NCBI RefSeq assembly: GCF_015390235.1 | Contig: NZ_VUOH01000005.1 | Location: 248,001 to 312,000 of the forward strand | Length of the DNA stretch: 64,000 nt | Origin: Quadrisphaera sp. INWT6 | GTDB lineage: Bacteria > Actinomycetota > Actinomycetes > Actinomycetales > Quadrisphaeraceae | Direction: 5' to 3' | Shown: piece by piece, positions 24,988 to 33,865 of the stretch | Layout of the letters: the number at the start of each line of letters is the position of its first letter | Numbering within the stretch: position 1 is the stretch's first letter | The notes under the pieces: model-generated | Told to the model about the DNA's origin: nothing | The model's database searches: none | Seen by the model: the letters and a program-made list of their open reading frames with translations, nothing else | Program-made: the position numbers and the translations under genes

Positions 24988-25049
24988 GTCCGCATCGAAC
25001 ACCTCCCGGCCCCCGGACCTTCCAGCGGACCCCTCGTCCGGGCCAGCCG

Positions 25050-25721
25050 TCAGCCGGCCGACTGGGAGACGGCCAGCTGCACCAGCGTCACGAGCGCCTG
25101 CTTGGTGGCGGGGCGGGTGCGCGCGTCGGTGTAGAGCACCGGCACGTGCTCGGGCACCGCGAGGGCCTCGCGGACGTCGTCCAGCTCGTGGCGGGCCACG
25201 CCGTCGAAGCAGTTGACCGCGACGACGAAGGGGATGCCGCGGCTCTCGAAGTAGTCGACCGCCGTGAAGCACTGGTCGAGGCGTTCGGTGTCGACCAGCA
25301 CGACGGCGCCGATCGCGCCCCGGACGAGGTCGTCCCACATGAACAGGAACCGGTCCTGGCCGGGCGTCCCGAACAGGTACAGCCACAGGTTGCCCGGCAG
25401 GGCGATGCGGCCGAAGTCCATGGCCACGGTGGTGGTGGTCTTGCGGTCGCTGACCCCGCCGGCGTCGTCGACGCCCACGGAGTGCTCGGTCATGGCCGCC
25501 TCGGTGCTCAGCGGCTCGATGTCGGACAGCGACCCGATGAAGGTCGTCTTGCCGACGGCGAACCCGCCGGCGACGACGATCTTGACCGTGGTCGGTGCCT
25601 CGGCGGGCTCGCGGGCCGGGGCCGCGTCCGCGGCGCCCCCCGGGTCGACCGGGTCGACGGCGTCGACGGCGTCGACGGCGTCGACGGGGGACGCGTGGGC
25701 CTCAGAGGGTGCTGATGCCAT
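25050..25721 (-). CDS. cvnD: Conservon GTP-binding protein CvnD
   Basis: CvnD is the small GTPase-like member of an actinobacterial conservon, a membrane-associated four-protein complex likened to a G-protein system. The P-loop is [12 protein letters not shown], followed by [11 protein letters not shown] and GTPGQDRF in place of DxxG, and AVNCFDG replaces the usual NKxD, as in other CvnD proteins. The first 40 residues carry a repeated Val-Asp-Ala run encoded by 9-base repeats (about 25653-25690) and are probably disordered. It is the last gene, overlapping cvnC by 20 bases. Four such genes in order make the assignment secure. Confidence 0.93.
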   Translation of the reverse strand: MASAPSEAHASPVDAVDAVDAVDPVDPGGAADAAPAREPAEAPTTVKIVVAGGFAVGKTTFIGSLSDIEPLSTEAAMTEHSVGVDDAGGVSDRKTTTTVAMDFGRIALPGNLWLYLFGTPGQDRFLFMWDDLVRGAIGAVVLVDTERLDQCFTAVDYFESRGIPFVVAVNCFDGVARHELDDVREALAVPEHVPVLYTDARTRPATKQALVTLVQLAVSQSAG

Positions 25722-26142
25722 CGAGGACGCTCTCCAGCAGGGTGCGGGGGGTCGTGGCCACCCAGCCGTCCGCGGGCCGGGTGCCGCCGGCGCCCGGGGC
25801 GCCGGACGCTGGGACGGGGGGCAGCTCGGGGGCGTGCACGCGGACGGCGCGGCTGCGCTGCAGGTCGCCGACGACGACCCTCATCACCGGCACGGGCAGC
25901 CGCACGTGCGCGGACAGCTCCGCCACGGAGAGCCACCCGCCGGCGGTGAGCTCCAGGACGCGGCGGCTCTCCTGCGTCATGCCGGTGGTGGGCGTGCCGA
26001 GGGCCTGCACCAGGGCCTCCAGGGGCAGCTCGGCGGCGCTGGGGGCGCGGCGGCCCCCGGTGACGGCGTAGGGCCTGACGGTGCGGACCTCCTCCGCGTC
26101 GTCGACGTCGTCGGCGCCGGACGGCGGGGGCACCACGCTCAT
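25702..26142 (-). CDS. cvnC: Conservon DUF742 protein CvnC
   Basis: CvnC proteins are small DUF742 proteins with a winged-helix-like fold. They form the third gene of conservons and may link the roadblock protein and the GTPase. Diagnostic stretches are VRPYAVTGGRR near residue 23, LEALVQALG, ELTAGGWLSVAELSAHVRLP and VMRVVVGDLQRSRAVRVH. At 146 residues it is normal. The ATG overlaps the cvnB stop by four bases and its end overlaps cvnD by 20 bases, so all conservon genes are coupled. No DNA-binding activity is implied by the sequence alone. Confidence 0.93.
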   Translation of the reverse strand: MSVVPPPSGADDVDDAEEVRTVRPYAVTGGRRAPSAAELPLEALVQALGTPTTGMTQESRRVLELTAGGWLSVAELSAHVRLPVPVMRVVVGDLQRSRAVRVHAPELPPVPASGAPGAGGTRPADGWVATTPRTLLESVLDGISTL

Positions 26143-26627
26143 CCCTCCCGGGGGCCGCGGCCGGGGCCGTCGACCGGGAGGGAAGCGCGCATCTCAGCCA
26201 CGAGCTGCGGGGTGAGGGCGGCGTCGGCGCGGGAGACGAGCATCGCCATCTCGTAGCCGACCATGCCGACGTCGCAGGTGGCGTCGGCCACGACGGCGAG
26301 GACGGACCCGTCCGAGACGCTCATGGTGAACAGGAACAGCTCGTCCATCTCGACGATGGCCTGGCGCACCTCACCGCCGCGGAGCTGGCGGGCGGCGCCG
26401 CGGGTGAGGCTGGACATGCCCGCGACGATCGCCGAGAGCTGGTCGCCCTCGGTGCGGTCGAGCTCGGCGGACATCGCCATGAGGAGGCCGTCGGCCGAGA
26501 CGGCGAGCGTGGTGCGCGCGCCGGGGACGCGGCGGACGAAGTCGTCGAGCAGCCAGCTGAAGCCGGCCGCCGTCGTCGCCCCTCCTGCACCGCTCGGGCT
26601 CGCCGAGCCGCTGGTCTGCGTGGTCAA
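26139..26627 (-). CDS. cvnB: Conservon roadblock/LC7 protein CvnB
   Basis: CvnB is a roadblock/LC7 domain protein, a class that often modulates small GTPases. The domain runs from FSWLLDDFVRRVPGARTTLA through VSADGLLMAMS to SSLTRGAARQL and GYEMAMLVSRA. I chose the rare TTG at 26627 because AGGAGG lies four bases upstream and it overlaps the cvnA stop by four bases. The longer frame has no such signal. At 162 residues it has a Gly/Ser-rich leader of about 20 residues. It is coupled to cvnA and cvnC and probably binds the GTPase CvnD. Confidence 0.93.
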   Translation of the reverse strand: MTTQTSGSASPSGAGGATTAAGFSWLLDDFVRRVPGARTTLAVSADGLLMAMSAELDRTEGDQLSAIVAGMSSLTRGAARQLRGGEVRQAIVEMDELFLFTMSVSDGSVLAVVADATCDVGMVGYEMAMLVSRADAALTPQLVAEMRASLPVDGPGRGPREG

Positions 26628-29600
26628 CGGTCCTCCTGGGGTTCCTGGGCGGGCACCTGGCCGTGGGCCTGCTCGGCGCGCCGCGCCCGGCTCACGCCCG
26701 AGGTGTACCCGGCCAGCATTGTGCGCACGTCGGCGGGCTCGCGACGGCGGGGCGGGTGCTGGCCGCCGGCGGACCTGCTGACCGCCGGGCTCCCCGCGGG
26801 CCGGGTGGGCAGCGCCGACCCCGAGGTCCGGCGCACCAGCGGCGCCGCCCCGGAGGACACCGCTGCGGGGCGGTAGGCCTCGCGCGGGATCTCCCCGGTC
26901 TCGAAGACGGCCAGGGCCAGCGGGCGCCCGCCGGGGCCGCCGGCTGCGGGAGCGGCCGGCATCGGCGGCAGCGGGCGCAGCGGGGCCGCGGGCTGGGCCA
27001 GCCACCCGGCGGCGCGCTCGGCGGTGGAGCCGAGGTCGTCGGAGGCGGCCGCGGGGGCTGCAGGGGTGCTGCGGCGCGGCAGGGCGCTCGGAGAGGCGGA
27101 GGCGGCCGGCACCGGGGTGAAGGCGGGCTCCGCACGGGGGGCGCGGAGGCCCAGCGGCACGGTCGGGCGGCCGGACGCCGCGGGCTGCGCGACGACGGGC
27201 CCGGGGGCCAGCGGCGGAGCGGCAGGCGGCGCGCTGGCCGGGCTCGTCGCCACCGCGGCCTCGCGCGCCGGCTGCGGCGACGGGGTCGAGGGGGTCGAGG
27301 GGGCCGTCGAGGCCGCGGCTGCCGGGGCCTGCTGCCCCGCGCCCGCGGTGTCGGAGGACGCGCGGACGGCGGCCTGGCGGCCGGTCGTGCGGACCGCGGA
27401 CCGCGGACCGGTGCGCACGGCGGACAGCTGGCCGCTGGCCTCCAGCGCGCGGAGCTCGCGGCGCGTCATGGGGCGGACCTCGGCGGCGTCCGCGTCCTCG
27501 GAGGTCGCGGCGGCACCGGGGCTGGTGGCCGAGCCGGTGGCCGTGTTGGCCGCCGCCGCGGGGACGACCGCCTGCTGACCGGAGGTGGTCTCACCGCGGC
27601 CGAGACGGGCGAGCAGGCCGCGCTTGGGGGCGGCGTGCGCGCCGCGGACCCGCTCGTCGTCGCGCGACGGCAGCGCCGTCGACCCGGTGGCCGGGGCGCG
27701 GTCGGGCACGTAGGGGGCGGCGGCGTCGAGGTCCACGGCGAGCGGCTGCGCCGGGGGGCCGGTGCGGGTCAGCACCGGGGTGGGGACGGCCGTGAGGTCG
27801 ACCACCGCGCCGGCATCGGAGTCCGGGCCGCCGGAGGGCTCGAGCTCTCCGCGGCGGGCGGTGAAGGTGCGGAAGACGGCGCTGCGGCGGGCGACCGAGG
27901 GGTCGTCCTCGCGGGCGGCGGCGGCCTCGGCGGGGGCGGCGGCCACCGGGACGGCGGTGGCCGCCACGGGCGCGGTGAGGGCGGGGGCGGGCCCGGAGGA
28001 GCGCGGGGCCCGCCGCGGCAGGCCGCCGGGCGTCGAGCCGGCGCCCGCGGCAGCGGGGGCGGCCGCAGCCGCGGCGCGGTCGGGCGCCGGGGCGAGCGGC
28101 TCGGCCGGGGCCGGCCCGGCGGCGCGGGTCGGCGGCAGCTGGAGCGCCGACAGGGCGCCCGTGGCGGGCCCGCGCACGGGCAGCGCCTGCACCGGCGCCA
28201 CGGCGCTCGGCTCGACGGACGCCACCGACCCGGCGAACACCGCGGTGGGCAGCGAGAGGGCCACGACCGTGCCGCGCACCGCTCCCGCGTGGACCTCCAC
28301 GCGGGCGCCGAGGCGGCGGGCGATGCGGCCGACCACGAAGTAGCCGAGCTCGGAGGCCCCGACGGCGGCGCTGGCGGAGGGGTCGGCCAGGCGGGCGGTG
28401 ACCTCGGCGAGCTGGGCGGGCGACATGCCGATGCCGTCGTCGGTGATCGTCAGCTGCACGCCGCTCGACTGCTGGGTGGTGGAGACCCGGACGCGGGTGC
28501 CCGGGTCGGAGGAGCGGGTGGCGTTCTCGAGCAGCTCGGCGACCAGGTGCGCCGCCGGGAGGGCCAGGTGGCCGAGCACCGCGGGGTCGGTGCCGAGGGC
28601 GAGGTCGATGCGGCGGTAGTCCTCGATCTCGCTCGAGGCGGTGCGCACGACGTCGCTCAGCGGCATGGGCGCGCGCAGGCGGCGCCCGCCGTCGATGCCG
28701 GCGAGCACGAGCAGCGACTCGGCGTTGCGCCGCATCCGGGTGGCGAGGTGGTCGAGGGTGAAGAGGTCCTCCAGGGTGCGGGGGTCCTCCTCGGCGCGCT
28801 CGAGGGTGTCGATGAAGGCCAGCTGGCGGTTGAGCAGCGCCTGGTCGCGGCGGGCCACGGTGACGAAGGTGCTGGAGATGGCCGCGCGGAGCGCCGCCTG
28901 CTCCCGGGCCACCTGCACCGTGGTCGAGTTCACGTCGTTGAAGGCCGCGGCGAGGCGCCCCACCTCGTCGCGGGAGCGGACCGGGATCGGCTCGAGCTCG
29001 GCGTCCTCGGCGGCGGCTCCGGAGGTCGAGTGCGCCGCCTCGACCAGGCGGGGCAGGCGCGAGCGGACGTCGCCGGCGGCGCGCGTCAGCGCCCGCAGCG
29101 GCTGGGTGATGCCGCGGGCGATGAGCAGCCCGAACAGCAGCGGCAGCACGACGGCGGCGAGGCCTCCGAGGGCGATCGCCACGGCCGTGGTGCGGGCGCT
29201 GTCGACCTGCTGGGCCACGCCGTCGGCGCCGGCAGCGGCGAGCGCCGCTGCCGACGGCGCGAGGGCGTCGACCTCCGCGTCGAGGGCCGCGCGCCACGTG
29301 GCCACGGAGGGCTGGGCGAACCCGGCGCCCGGGTCTCCCTCGACGGCGGCGCGCAGCTGCACGACCTCCACGCCCGGCGGCGGGACCTGCACGCCGGCGC
29401 CGCGGCCCAGGCGGACGGCGTCGGCGCGGGTGGAGGCGATGCGCGCGGCGACCCCCACCAGGGAGGCGCGCTCGGCGGAGTTGACGCCACCGCCGGACTG
29501 CAGGGCGCGGGCGCCGACGTCGCGCTCGTCGGCGAGCAGGCCGACGAGCTGCTGCAGCGAGGTCGCGGCGCGCAGCGCGTCGGGGGTGCCCGAGGCGGGG

Positions 29601-30094
29601 TCGGCGTCGGCGGCGAGAGCCTCCGGCAGCGCGGCCTGGGCGCTGATGACCGTGGAGTAGCGGGCCGAGGCGCTGGTGGCGCTCTGGCGGCCCTCGTCGA
29701 CGACGGAGCGGACGGTGGCGACCTGGCTCTGCGTGCGGACGGCGGCGGCGATGCCCTGGGCGGCCTCGCCCGACAGGCGGGAGGTGTCGACGGCGGCGAG
29801 CTCGTCGGTGACGGTCTGCAGCAGCGGGTCGGTCGTGGCGCGGGCCTGCGCCACGCCCTCGGCGGCGCTGGCGTCTCCGGACAGCAGGGCCACCGAGGCG
29901 GTGCGCTCGTCGTCGAGGGCGGTGACCAGCGCCGGCAGGCTCCGTGCGGCGTCGACGGCCCGCTGCAGCTGGCCCGCCTCGCGCACCGTGGTCCAGCTGG
30001 ACCACGACAGGACGGCGGACGCCGCGACGAGCACCAGCACCGGCAGGGCCAGGACGGCCAGGATCCGGGACCGGATGCTGAGGTTGCGGACCAT
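26624..30094 (-). CDS. cvnA: Conservon sensor histidine kinase-like protein CvnA
   Basis: CvnA is the membrane sensor of the conservon. A membrane helix lies near residues 12-32 (ILAVLALPVLVLVAASAVL), followed by an extracellular nitrate/indolamine-sensor-like region, a second membrane helix (GLAAVVLPLLFGLLIARG) and a HAMP region. An ATPase domain follows with VAELLENATRSSDPG (N box), DDGIGMSP (G1) and GYFVVGRIARRLGA. No standard H-box histidine is evident, as in many conservon kinases. The last 500 or so residues are a Pro/Ala/Ser-rich tail, making 1,156 residues, long even for this family. ATG 30094 follows GAAGGG. It overlaps cvnB by four bases. Confidence 0.92.
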   Translation of the reverse strand: MVRNLSIRSRILAVLALPVLVLVAASAVLSWSSWTTVREAGQLQRAVDAARSLPALVTALDDERTASVALLSGDASAAEGVAQARATTDPLLQTVTDELAAVDTSRLSGEAAQGIAAAVRTQSQVATVRSVVDEGRQSATSASARYSTVISAQAALPEALAADADPASGTPDALRAATSLQQLVGLLADERDVGARALQSGGGVNSAERASLVGVAARIASTRADAVRLGRGAGVQVPPPGVEVVQLRAAVEGDPGAGFAQPSVATWRAALDAEVDALAPSAAALAAAGADGVAQQVDSARTTAVAIALGGLAAVVLPLLFGLLIARGITQPLRALTRAAGDVRSRLPRLVEAAHSTSGAAAEDAELEPIPVRSRDEVGRLAAAFNDVNSTTVQVAREQAALRAAISSTFVTVARRDQALLNRQLAFIDTLERAEEDPRTLEDLFTLDHLATRMRRNAESLLVLAGIDGGRRLRAPMPLSDVVRTASSEIEDYRRIDLALGTDPAVLGHLALPAAHLVAELLENATRSSDPGTRVRVSTTQQSSGVQLTITDDGIGMSPAQLAEVTARLADPSASAAVGASELGYFVVGRIARRLGARVEVHAGAVRGTVVALSLPTAVFAGSVASVEPSAVAPVQALPVRGPATGALSALQLPPTRAAGPAPAEPLAPAPDRAAAAAAPAAAGAGSTPGGLPRRAPRSSGPAPALTAPVAATAVPVAAAPAEAAAAREDDPSVARRSAVFRTFTARRGELEPSGGPDSDAGAVVDLTAVPTPVLTRTGPPAQPLAVDLDAAAPYVPDRAPATGSTALPSRDDERVRGAHAAPKRGLLARLGRGETTSGQQAVVPAAAANTATGSATSPGAAATSEDADAAEVRPMTRRELRALEASGQLSAVRTGPRSAVRTTGRQAAVRASSDTAGAGQQAPAAAASTAPSTPSTPSPQPAREAAVATSPASAPPAAPPLAPGPVVAQPAASGRPTVPLGLRAPRAEPAFTPVPAASASPSALPRRSTPAAPAAASDDLGSTAERAAGWLAQPAAPLRPLPPMPAAPAAGGPGGRPLALAVFETGEIPREAYRPAAVSSGAAPLVRRTSGSALPTRPAGSPAVSRSAGGQHPPRRREPADVRTMLAGYTSGVSRARRAEQAHGQVPAQEPQEDR

Positions 30095-30316
30095 GTCCAC
30101 CCTTCGTCTCGCGCGCGGTGCGCCGTGCGGAGCACCACCTGGAGGGCGACGGCGGCCGCGGAGCCACGCGCCTTCACGGTGGGCGACCCGTCCCCCCGAA
30201 CGGCCCACCCGCCGCACATCCTCCCCCAGGTCCCGCGTCTCGTCGACGCCCCGACCGCCCAGAACCTCCCGGCCCCCCGGTGGGCCGCCCCGCGGGAGGG
30301 GCGCGAGGATCGCCGG

Positions 30317-31000
30317 GTGCTCGTGAGCCGCGGCCCCGCAGGCGCTGGCGACGCGCTCTGGGACGGCGTCTGCGCCGTCGTCCCGGCGGGCGGCGCGGGC
30401 CGCCGGCTGGGCGGCGCTGACAAGCCCGCGGTGCTGGTGGGCGGCCGCTCGCTCCTCGCGCACGTCCTCGGCCGCCTGCCGGCGGGCGTCCCGGTGGCGG
30501 TGGTGGGCCCGGAGCGCCACGGCCCCGCCGACGCCGCCGACGCCGGCGGAGGTGCCCGGGTGGTCCTCACGTGCCGCGAGGACCCGCCCGGCGGCGGGCC
30601 CGCTGCGGCGGTGGCGGCGGGGCTCGCGGCGCTGGAGGGCGCCGGCCTGCTGGGGCGGGTCGTCGTCGTCGTGCCCGCTGACGCCCCCCGTGCTCCCGAG
30701 GCCCTGCCGGGGCTGCTCGACGCGCTGCGCCGCGGAGCGCCGGAGGTCACCACCGCCGTGGCCCTCGACGGCGGGGGCCACCGCCAGGTGCTGGTCGCCG
30801 CGCACGACGCCGTCGCCCTGCGGGAGCGGGTCGCCGCCCTGGGCGACCCGGCCGGCGTCGCGGCGAGCCGCCTCCTCCCCCGCGGGCCCGCGCTGGCCGA
30901 GGTGCCGGCGCCCGCCGAGCTCCTGGCCGACGTCGACACCCCGGCCGACCTCGACGCCGCCCGGGCGGCCCACCGGGCGCAGGGCGACCGCCCTGCCTAG
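30317..31000 (+). CDS. MobA-like nucleotidyltransferase
   Basis: The 227-residue protein opens with AVVPAGGAGRRLGGADKPAV, the GGxGxRMGxxK signature of MobA/GlmU-type NTP transferases. VVVPADAPRAPEALPGLL follows as the metal-binding Asp region. The closest fit is molybdenum cofactor guanylyltransferase, which adds GMP to molybdopterin, but some actinobacterial homologues act on other substrates. GTG 30317 follows GAGGAT by eight bases, and a second GTG two codons later is possible. It is divergent from the conservon and 10 bases before the oxidoreductase gene. No other molybdenum cofactor gene is in the window, so the role remains tentative. Confidence 0.8.
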   Translation: MLVSRGPAGAGDALWDGVCAVVPAGGAGRRLGGADKPAVLVGGRSLLAHVLGRLPAGVPVAVVGPERHGPADAADAGGGARVVLTCREDPPGGGPAAAVAAGLAALEGAGLLGRVVVVVPADAPRAPEALPGLLDALRRGAPEVTTAVALDGGGHRQVLVAAHDAVALRERVAALGDPAGVAASRLLPRGPALAEVPAPAELLADVDTPADLDAARAAHRAQGDRPA

Positions 31001-31010
31001 GGTCGGCAGC

Positions 31011-32030
31011 ATGCGTGCTGTCGTCGCGCGTGAGCCCGGAGGACCCGAGGTCCTGGAGCTCCGCGAGCTGCCCGACCCGGAGCCCGGACCGGGCGAGGTG
31101 CTCCTGCGGGTGGCCGCCTCCGGGGTGAACCGCGCCGACGTCGCGCAGCGCGGCGGCACCTACCCGCCGCCCCCCGGCGCCAGCGACGTGCTGGGGCTGG
31201 AGGTGTCGGGCACCGTGCTCGCCCTCGGGGAGGGCGCCGAGACGGCCACCGACCTGCGCGTCGGTGACCAGGCGTGCGCGCTGCTCGCCGGAGGGGGCTG
31301 CGCCGAGCTCGTCGTGGTGCCCGCGGGACAGGTCATGCCCGTGCCGGCCGGGGTCGACCTCGTCGACGCCGCGGCGCTGCCCGAGGTCGCGGCCACGGTG
31401 TGGTCGACGGTCTTCATGTCCGCGGGCCTGCGCCCGGGCGAGGTCCTCCTCGTGCACGGCGGCGGCAGCGGCGTCGGCACCATGGCGGTGCAGCTGGCGG
31501 CGCAGGCCGGGGCCGTCGTCGCCGTGACCGCGGGCAGCGAGCGCAAGCTGCGGGCCTGCGCCGAGCTCGGCGCCACCGTGCTGGTCGACTACTCGACCCA
31601 GGACTTCGTGGAGGCCGTCAGGGGGGCCACGGACGGGCGGGGCGCCGACGTGGTCCTCGACGTGGTCGGCGGGCCCTACCTCGACCGCAACGTGCGGGTG
31701 CTCGCCCCCGGCGGGCGCCTGGTGCAGCTGGGCCTCCAGGGCGGCCGGAAGGCCGAGCTCGACCTCGGGCTGGTGATGGCCAAGCGGCTGAGCGTGCTCG
31801 GCAGCACGCTGCGCGCCCGTCCCGTCGACGGGCCCGACGGCAAGGCGGCGATCTGCGCGAGCGTGGTCGAGCACGTCTGGCCCCTGGTCGCCGAGGGCCG
31901 GGTGCGCCCGGTGGTCTCCGAGCGGGTGGTGGTCCGCACGGCGGCGGACGTCGCCCGCGCGCACGCCGACCTCGAGGCCGGCGCTCACGTCGGGAAGGTC
32001 CTGCTGGTCTGGGAGACGATGGCCCGGTGA
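31011..32030 (+). CDS. Zinc-free quinone oxidoreductase (MDR family)
   Basis: This is a 339-residue NADPH-dependent quinone oxidoreductase of the medium-chain dehydrogenase family. It starts MRAVVAREPGGPEVLELREL and contains the family motif VAASGVNRADVAQRGGTYPP, the quinone/substrate entry region LPEVAATVWSTVF and the nucleotide loop VHGGGSGVGTMAVQLA. Zinc-binding cysteines are absent, as expected for the QOR/p53-inducible-protein-3 branch. Its start codon is 10 bases after the preceding gene, and its stop overlaps the start of bpa. The physiological substrate is not evident from the neighbours. Confidence 0.93.
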   Translation: MRAVVAREPGGPEVLELRELPDPEPGPGEVLLRVAASGVNRADVAQRGGTYPPPPGASDVLGLEVSGTVLALGEGAETATDLRVGDQACALLAGGGCAELVVVPAGQVMPVPAGVDLVDAAALPEVAATVWSTVFMSAGLRPGEVLLVHGGGSGVGTMAVQLAAQAGAVVAVTAGSERKLRACAELGATVLVDYSTQDFVEAVRGATDGRGADVVLDVVGGPYLDRNVRVLAPGGRLVQLGLQGGRKAELDLGLVMAKRLSVLGSTLRARPVDGPDGKAAICASVVEHVWPLVAEGRVRPVVSERVVVRTAADVARAHADLEAGAHVGKVLLVWETMAR

Positions 32031-32554
32031 GCGAGCAGCAGCAGCCCGATCCGGTCGTCGTGGTCTCCGGCTCCGCCCTGGCGGCGGGCGGCGGCGAGGA
32101 GTCCGACGCGGCCCGCGCCGTCGGCTCCGTGGAGCAGCCGGCCAAGGTCATGCGGATCGGCAGCATGGTGCGCCAGCTGCTGGAGGAGGTCCGCGGGGCG
32201 CCGCTCGACGACGCCGGCCGCGCCCGCCTGGCGCAGGTGCACGAGCGCTCCCTCGCCGAGCTGGAGGACGGCCTGTCCCCCGAGCTGGTGGCCGAGCTGC
32301 GGCGCATCTCGCTGCCCTTCGGCGAGGGCGAGACGCCGACCGACGCCGAGCTGCGCATCGCCCAGGCGCAGCTGGTGGGCTGGCTCGAGGGCCTGTTCCA
32401 CGGCATCCAGACCGCGCTCGTGGCGCAGCAGGTGGCCGCGCGCAGCCAGCTGGAGCAGATGCGCCGGGCCCTGCCGGCGGGTGCGGGTGACGGGCACGGC
32501 GGTCCGGGCGGTCCGGGCGTCGACCAGCGCCCCTCCCCCGGCCAGTACCTCTGA
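32027..32554 (+). CDS. bpa: Bacterial proteasome activator Bpa/PafE
   Basis: Bpa is the ATP-independent ring activator of the actinobacterial 20S proteasome. The protein ends in GQYL, the C-terminal motif that docks into the proteasome alpha-ring and opens the gate. The central helical part matches the family: VMRIGSMVRQLLEEVRGAPL, RLAQVHERSLAELEDGLSPE and QLVGWLEGLFHGIQTALVAQ. At 175 residues it is a normal length, with disordered termini. The GTG start overlaps the previous stop by four bases. Proteasome core genes are not in the window. It is followed by an uncharacterised small gene. Confidence 0.95.
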   Translation: MSEQQQPDPVVVVSGSALAAGGGEESDAARAVGSVEQPAKVMRIGSMVRQLLEEVRGAPLDDAGRARLAQVHERSLAELEDGLSPELVAELRRISLPFGEGETPTDAELRIAQAQLVGWLEGLFHGIQTALVAQQVAARSQLEQMRRALPAGAGDGHGGPGGPGVDQRPSPGQYL

Positions 32555-32589
32555 CCCTCCGCCGGCCCTCCTGACCCCGGACCCCGACC

Positions 32590-33072
32590 GTGGTGCGTCG
32601 GCGCCTGCGCGACGTCCTCGCGCGCCGCTCCCCCGACGACCTCGAGCTGGGGCAGGGGGTGTGGCGGCGCCTGCACGACAGGTTCCGCCGCGCCGTCGAC
32701 AGGTTCCACCAGGTGCTCGAGGGGGTGCCCGCCTCCCCGCTGCGCGACGCGCTGGAGGTCTGCGGGGCCCGGCTCGCGGCCTGCCTCGACGAGGTGCGCG
32801 CGGCGTGCGCCGCCGAGCAGGCCGCGCACCCCAGCCAGGGCCTGGAGGTGCCCGGCGGCGAGGCCGGCCAGCACCACGCGCGCCTCTCCCGCGCCGCGAC
32901 GCTGGCCGCGCAGGCGAGCGAGGCCGCGACGATGGCGCGGGTCCGGGCCCGCTCCGGACCCGACGGGGGCGCCGCCGCGCTGGCCGACCCGGCGGGGGCC
33001 GCGGCCGCCGAGCGCTCCGTGGCCCAGGTGGAGGCCCTGGTCAGGGAGCCGGGGAGCCCGCCCGCTCGCTGA
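32590..33072 (+). CDS. Hypothetical helical protein after bpa
   Basis: This 160-residue protein is not recognised. It is rich in Ala and Arg, predicted mostly helical (VWRRLHDRFRRAVDRFHQVL; LSRAATLAAQASEAATMARV), and has no signal peptide or membrane segment. It follows bpa by 35 bases on the same strand, so cotranscription is likely. GTG at 32590 or 32593 may be the start, but no Shine-Dalgarno site is clear. Its last 32 bases overlap the convergent HAD gene. Codon use resembles its neighbours, which supports a real gene. A link to proteasome activation is only positional. Confidence 0.65.
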   Translation: MVRRRLRDVLARRSPDDLELGQGVWRRLHDRFRRAVDRFHQVLEGVPASPLRDALEVCGARLAACLDEVRAACAAEQAAHPSQGLEVPGGEAGQHHARLSRAATLAAQASEAATMARVRARSGPDGGAAALADPAGAAAAERSVAQVEALVREPGSPPAR

Positions 33073-33865
33073 GCAGCTGCTCGACGACGCGCGCGACGCC
33101 GTCGTCGTCGCACGGAGGGGCCAGCGCCGTGGCCGCGGCCACGGCGTCGGGGTGGCCGCCGGTCATGGCGTAGGAGCGGCCCGCCCACCGCAGCATGGGC
33201 AGGTCGTTGGGCATGTCGCCGAAGGCCACCACCTCGGAGGCGTCGATGCCCAGGTCTCCCGCCAGCGCCGCGAGGGCGCTGGCCTTGCTGGTGCCGCGGG
33301 CGGAGACCTCCACGAGGCCGTCCATGCCGGAGTGGGTGGGCTCGACGATGTCGCCGGCGGCGTCGCGGACGGCGCGCAGGACGGCGTCGGCGGGCAGGTC
33401 CCCGGCGCGCAGGAGGAGCTTGACCACGCCGGGGTCGACGGCGAGGAGCTCCTCGAGGGTGCCGGTGACGGGGTTGCGCTTGGCGTCGTACTTGGGCACG
33501 TAGGCCGGCTCGTGGCGGAAGCCCTCGAGGGTCTCCATCGCGGCGGCGACCTCGGGCAGGGCGGCGCGGACGGCGGCGACGGCGGCGAGGACCACCGCGG
33601 CGGGGATCGTGCGGGCGGAGACGACGCGGTGCTCGGCGAGGTCGTAGGTGAGGGCGCCGTTGGCGCAGACGACGGTCACGGGGCCGAAGACGTCGTCGAG
33701 GTCGGTGACCCAGCGCGGCGGGCGGCCGGTGACGGCGACCACGTGCACGCCCGCGGCGCGGCAGGCCTCGAAGGCGGCGCGGGTGCGGGGGGAGACGGAG
33801 CCGTCGCTGCGCACGACGGTGCCGTCGAGGTCGGTGGCGACCAGGCGGAGCGGGGGACGGGTCAC
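33041..33865 (-). CDS. HAD superfamily (Cof-type) phosphatase
   Basis: A 274-residue haloacid-dehalogenase hydrolase of the Cof/IIB type, which usually dephosphorylates sugar phosphates or other metabolites. Motif I is ATDLDGTVVRSDG with the nucleophilic Asp, motif II is VVAVTGRPPRW, the C2B cap is in the middle, motif III lysine is in GTSKASALAALAGDLGID and motif IV is VVAFGDMPNDLPML. The GTG start overlaps the stop of the other HAD gene by four bases. The two are related and may be an ancient tandem duplication. The end overlaps the convergent hypothetical gene by 32 bases. Confidence 0.9.
   Translation of the reverse strand: MTRPPLRLVATDLDGTVVRSDGSVSPRTRAAFEACRAAGVHVVAVTGRPPRWVTDLDDVFGPVTVVCANGALTYDLAEHRVVSARTIPAAVVLAAVAAVRAALPEVAAAMETLEGFRHEPAYVPKYDAKRNPVTGTLEELLAVDPGVVKLLLRAGDLPADAVLRAVRDAAGDIVEPTHSGMDGLVEVSARGTSKASALAALAGDLGIDASEVVAFGDMPNDLPMLRWAGRSYAMTGGHPDAVAAATALAPPCDDDGVARVVEQLLSERAGSPAP

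Noticed and set aside
26663-31000. A 1,445-codon plus-strand frame opposite cvnA
   Set aside because: Only the end (30317-31000) is a real MobA-like gene. The remainder is low-complexity Gly/Arg/Ala antisense of cvnA.
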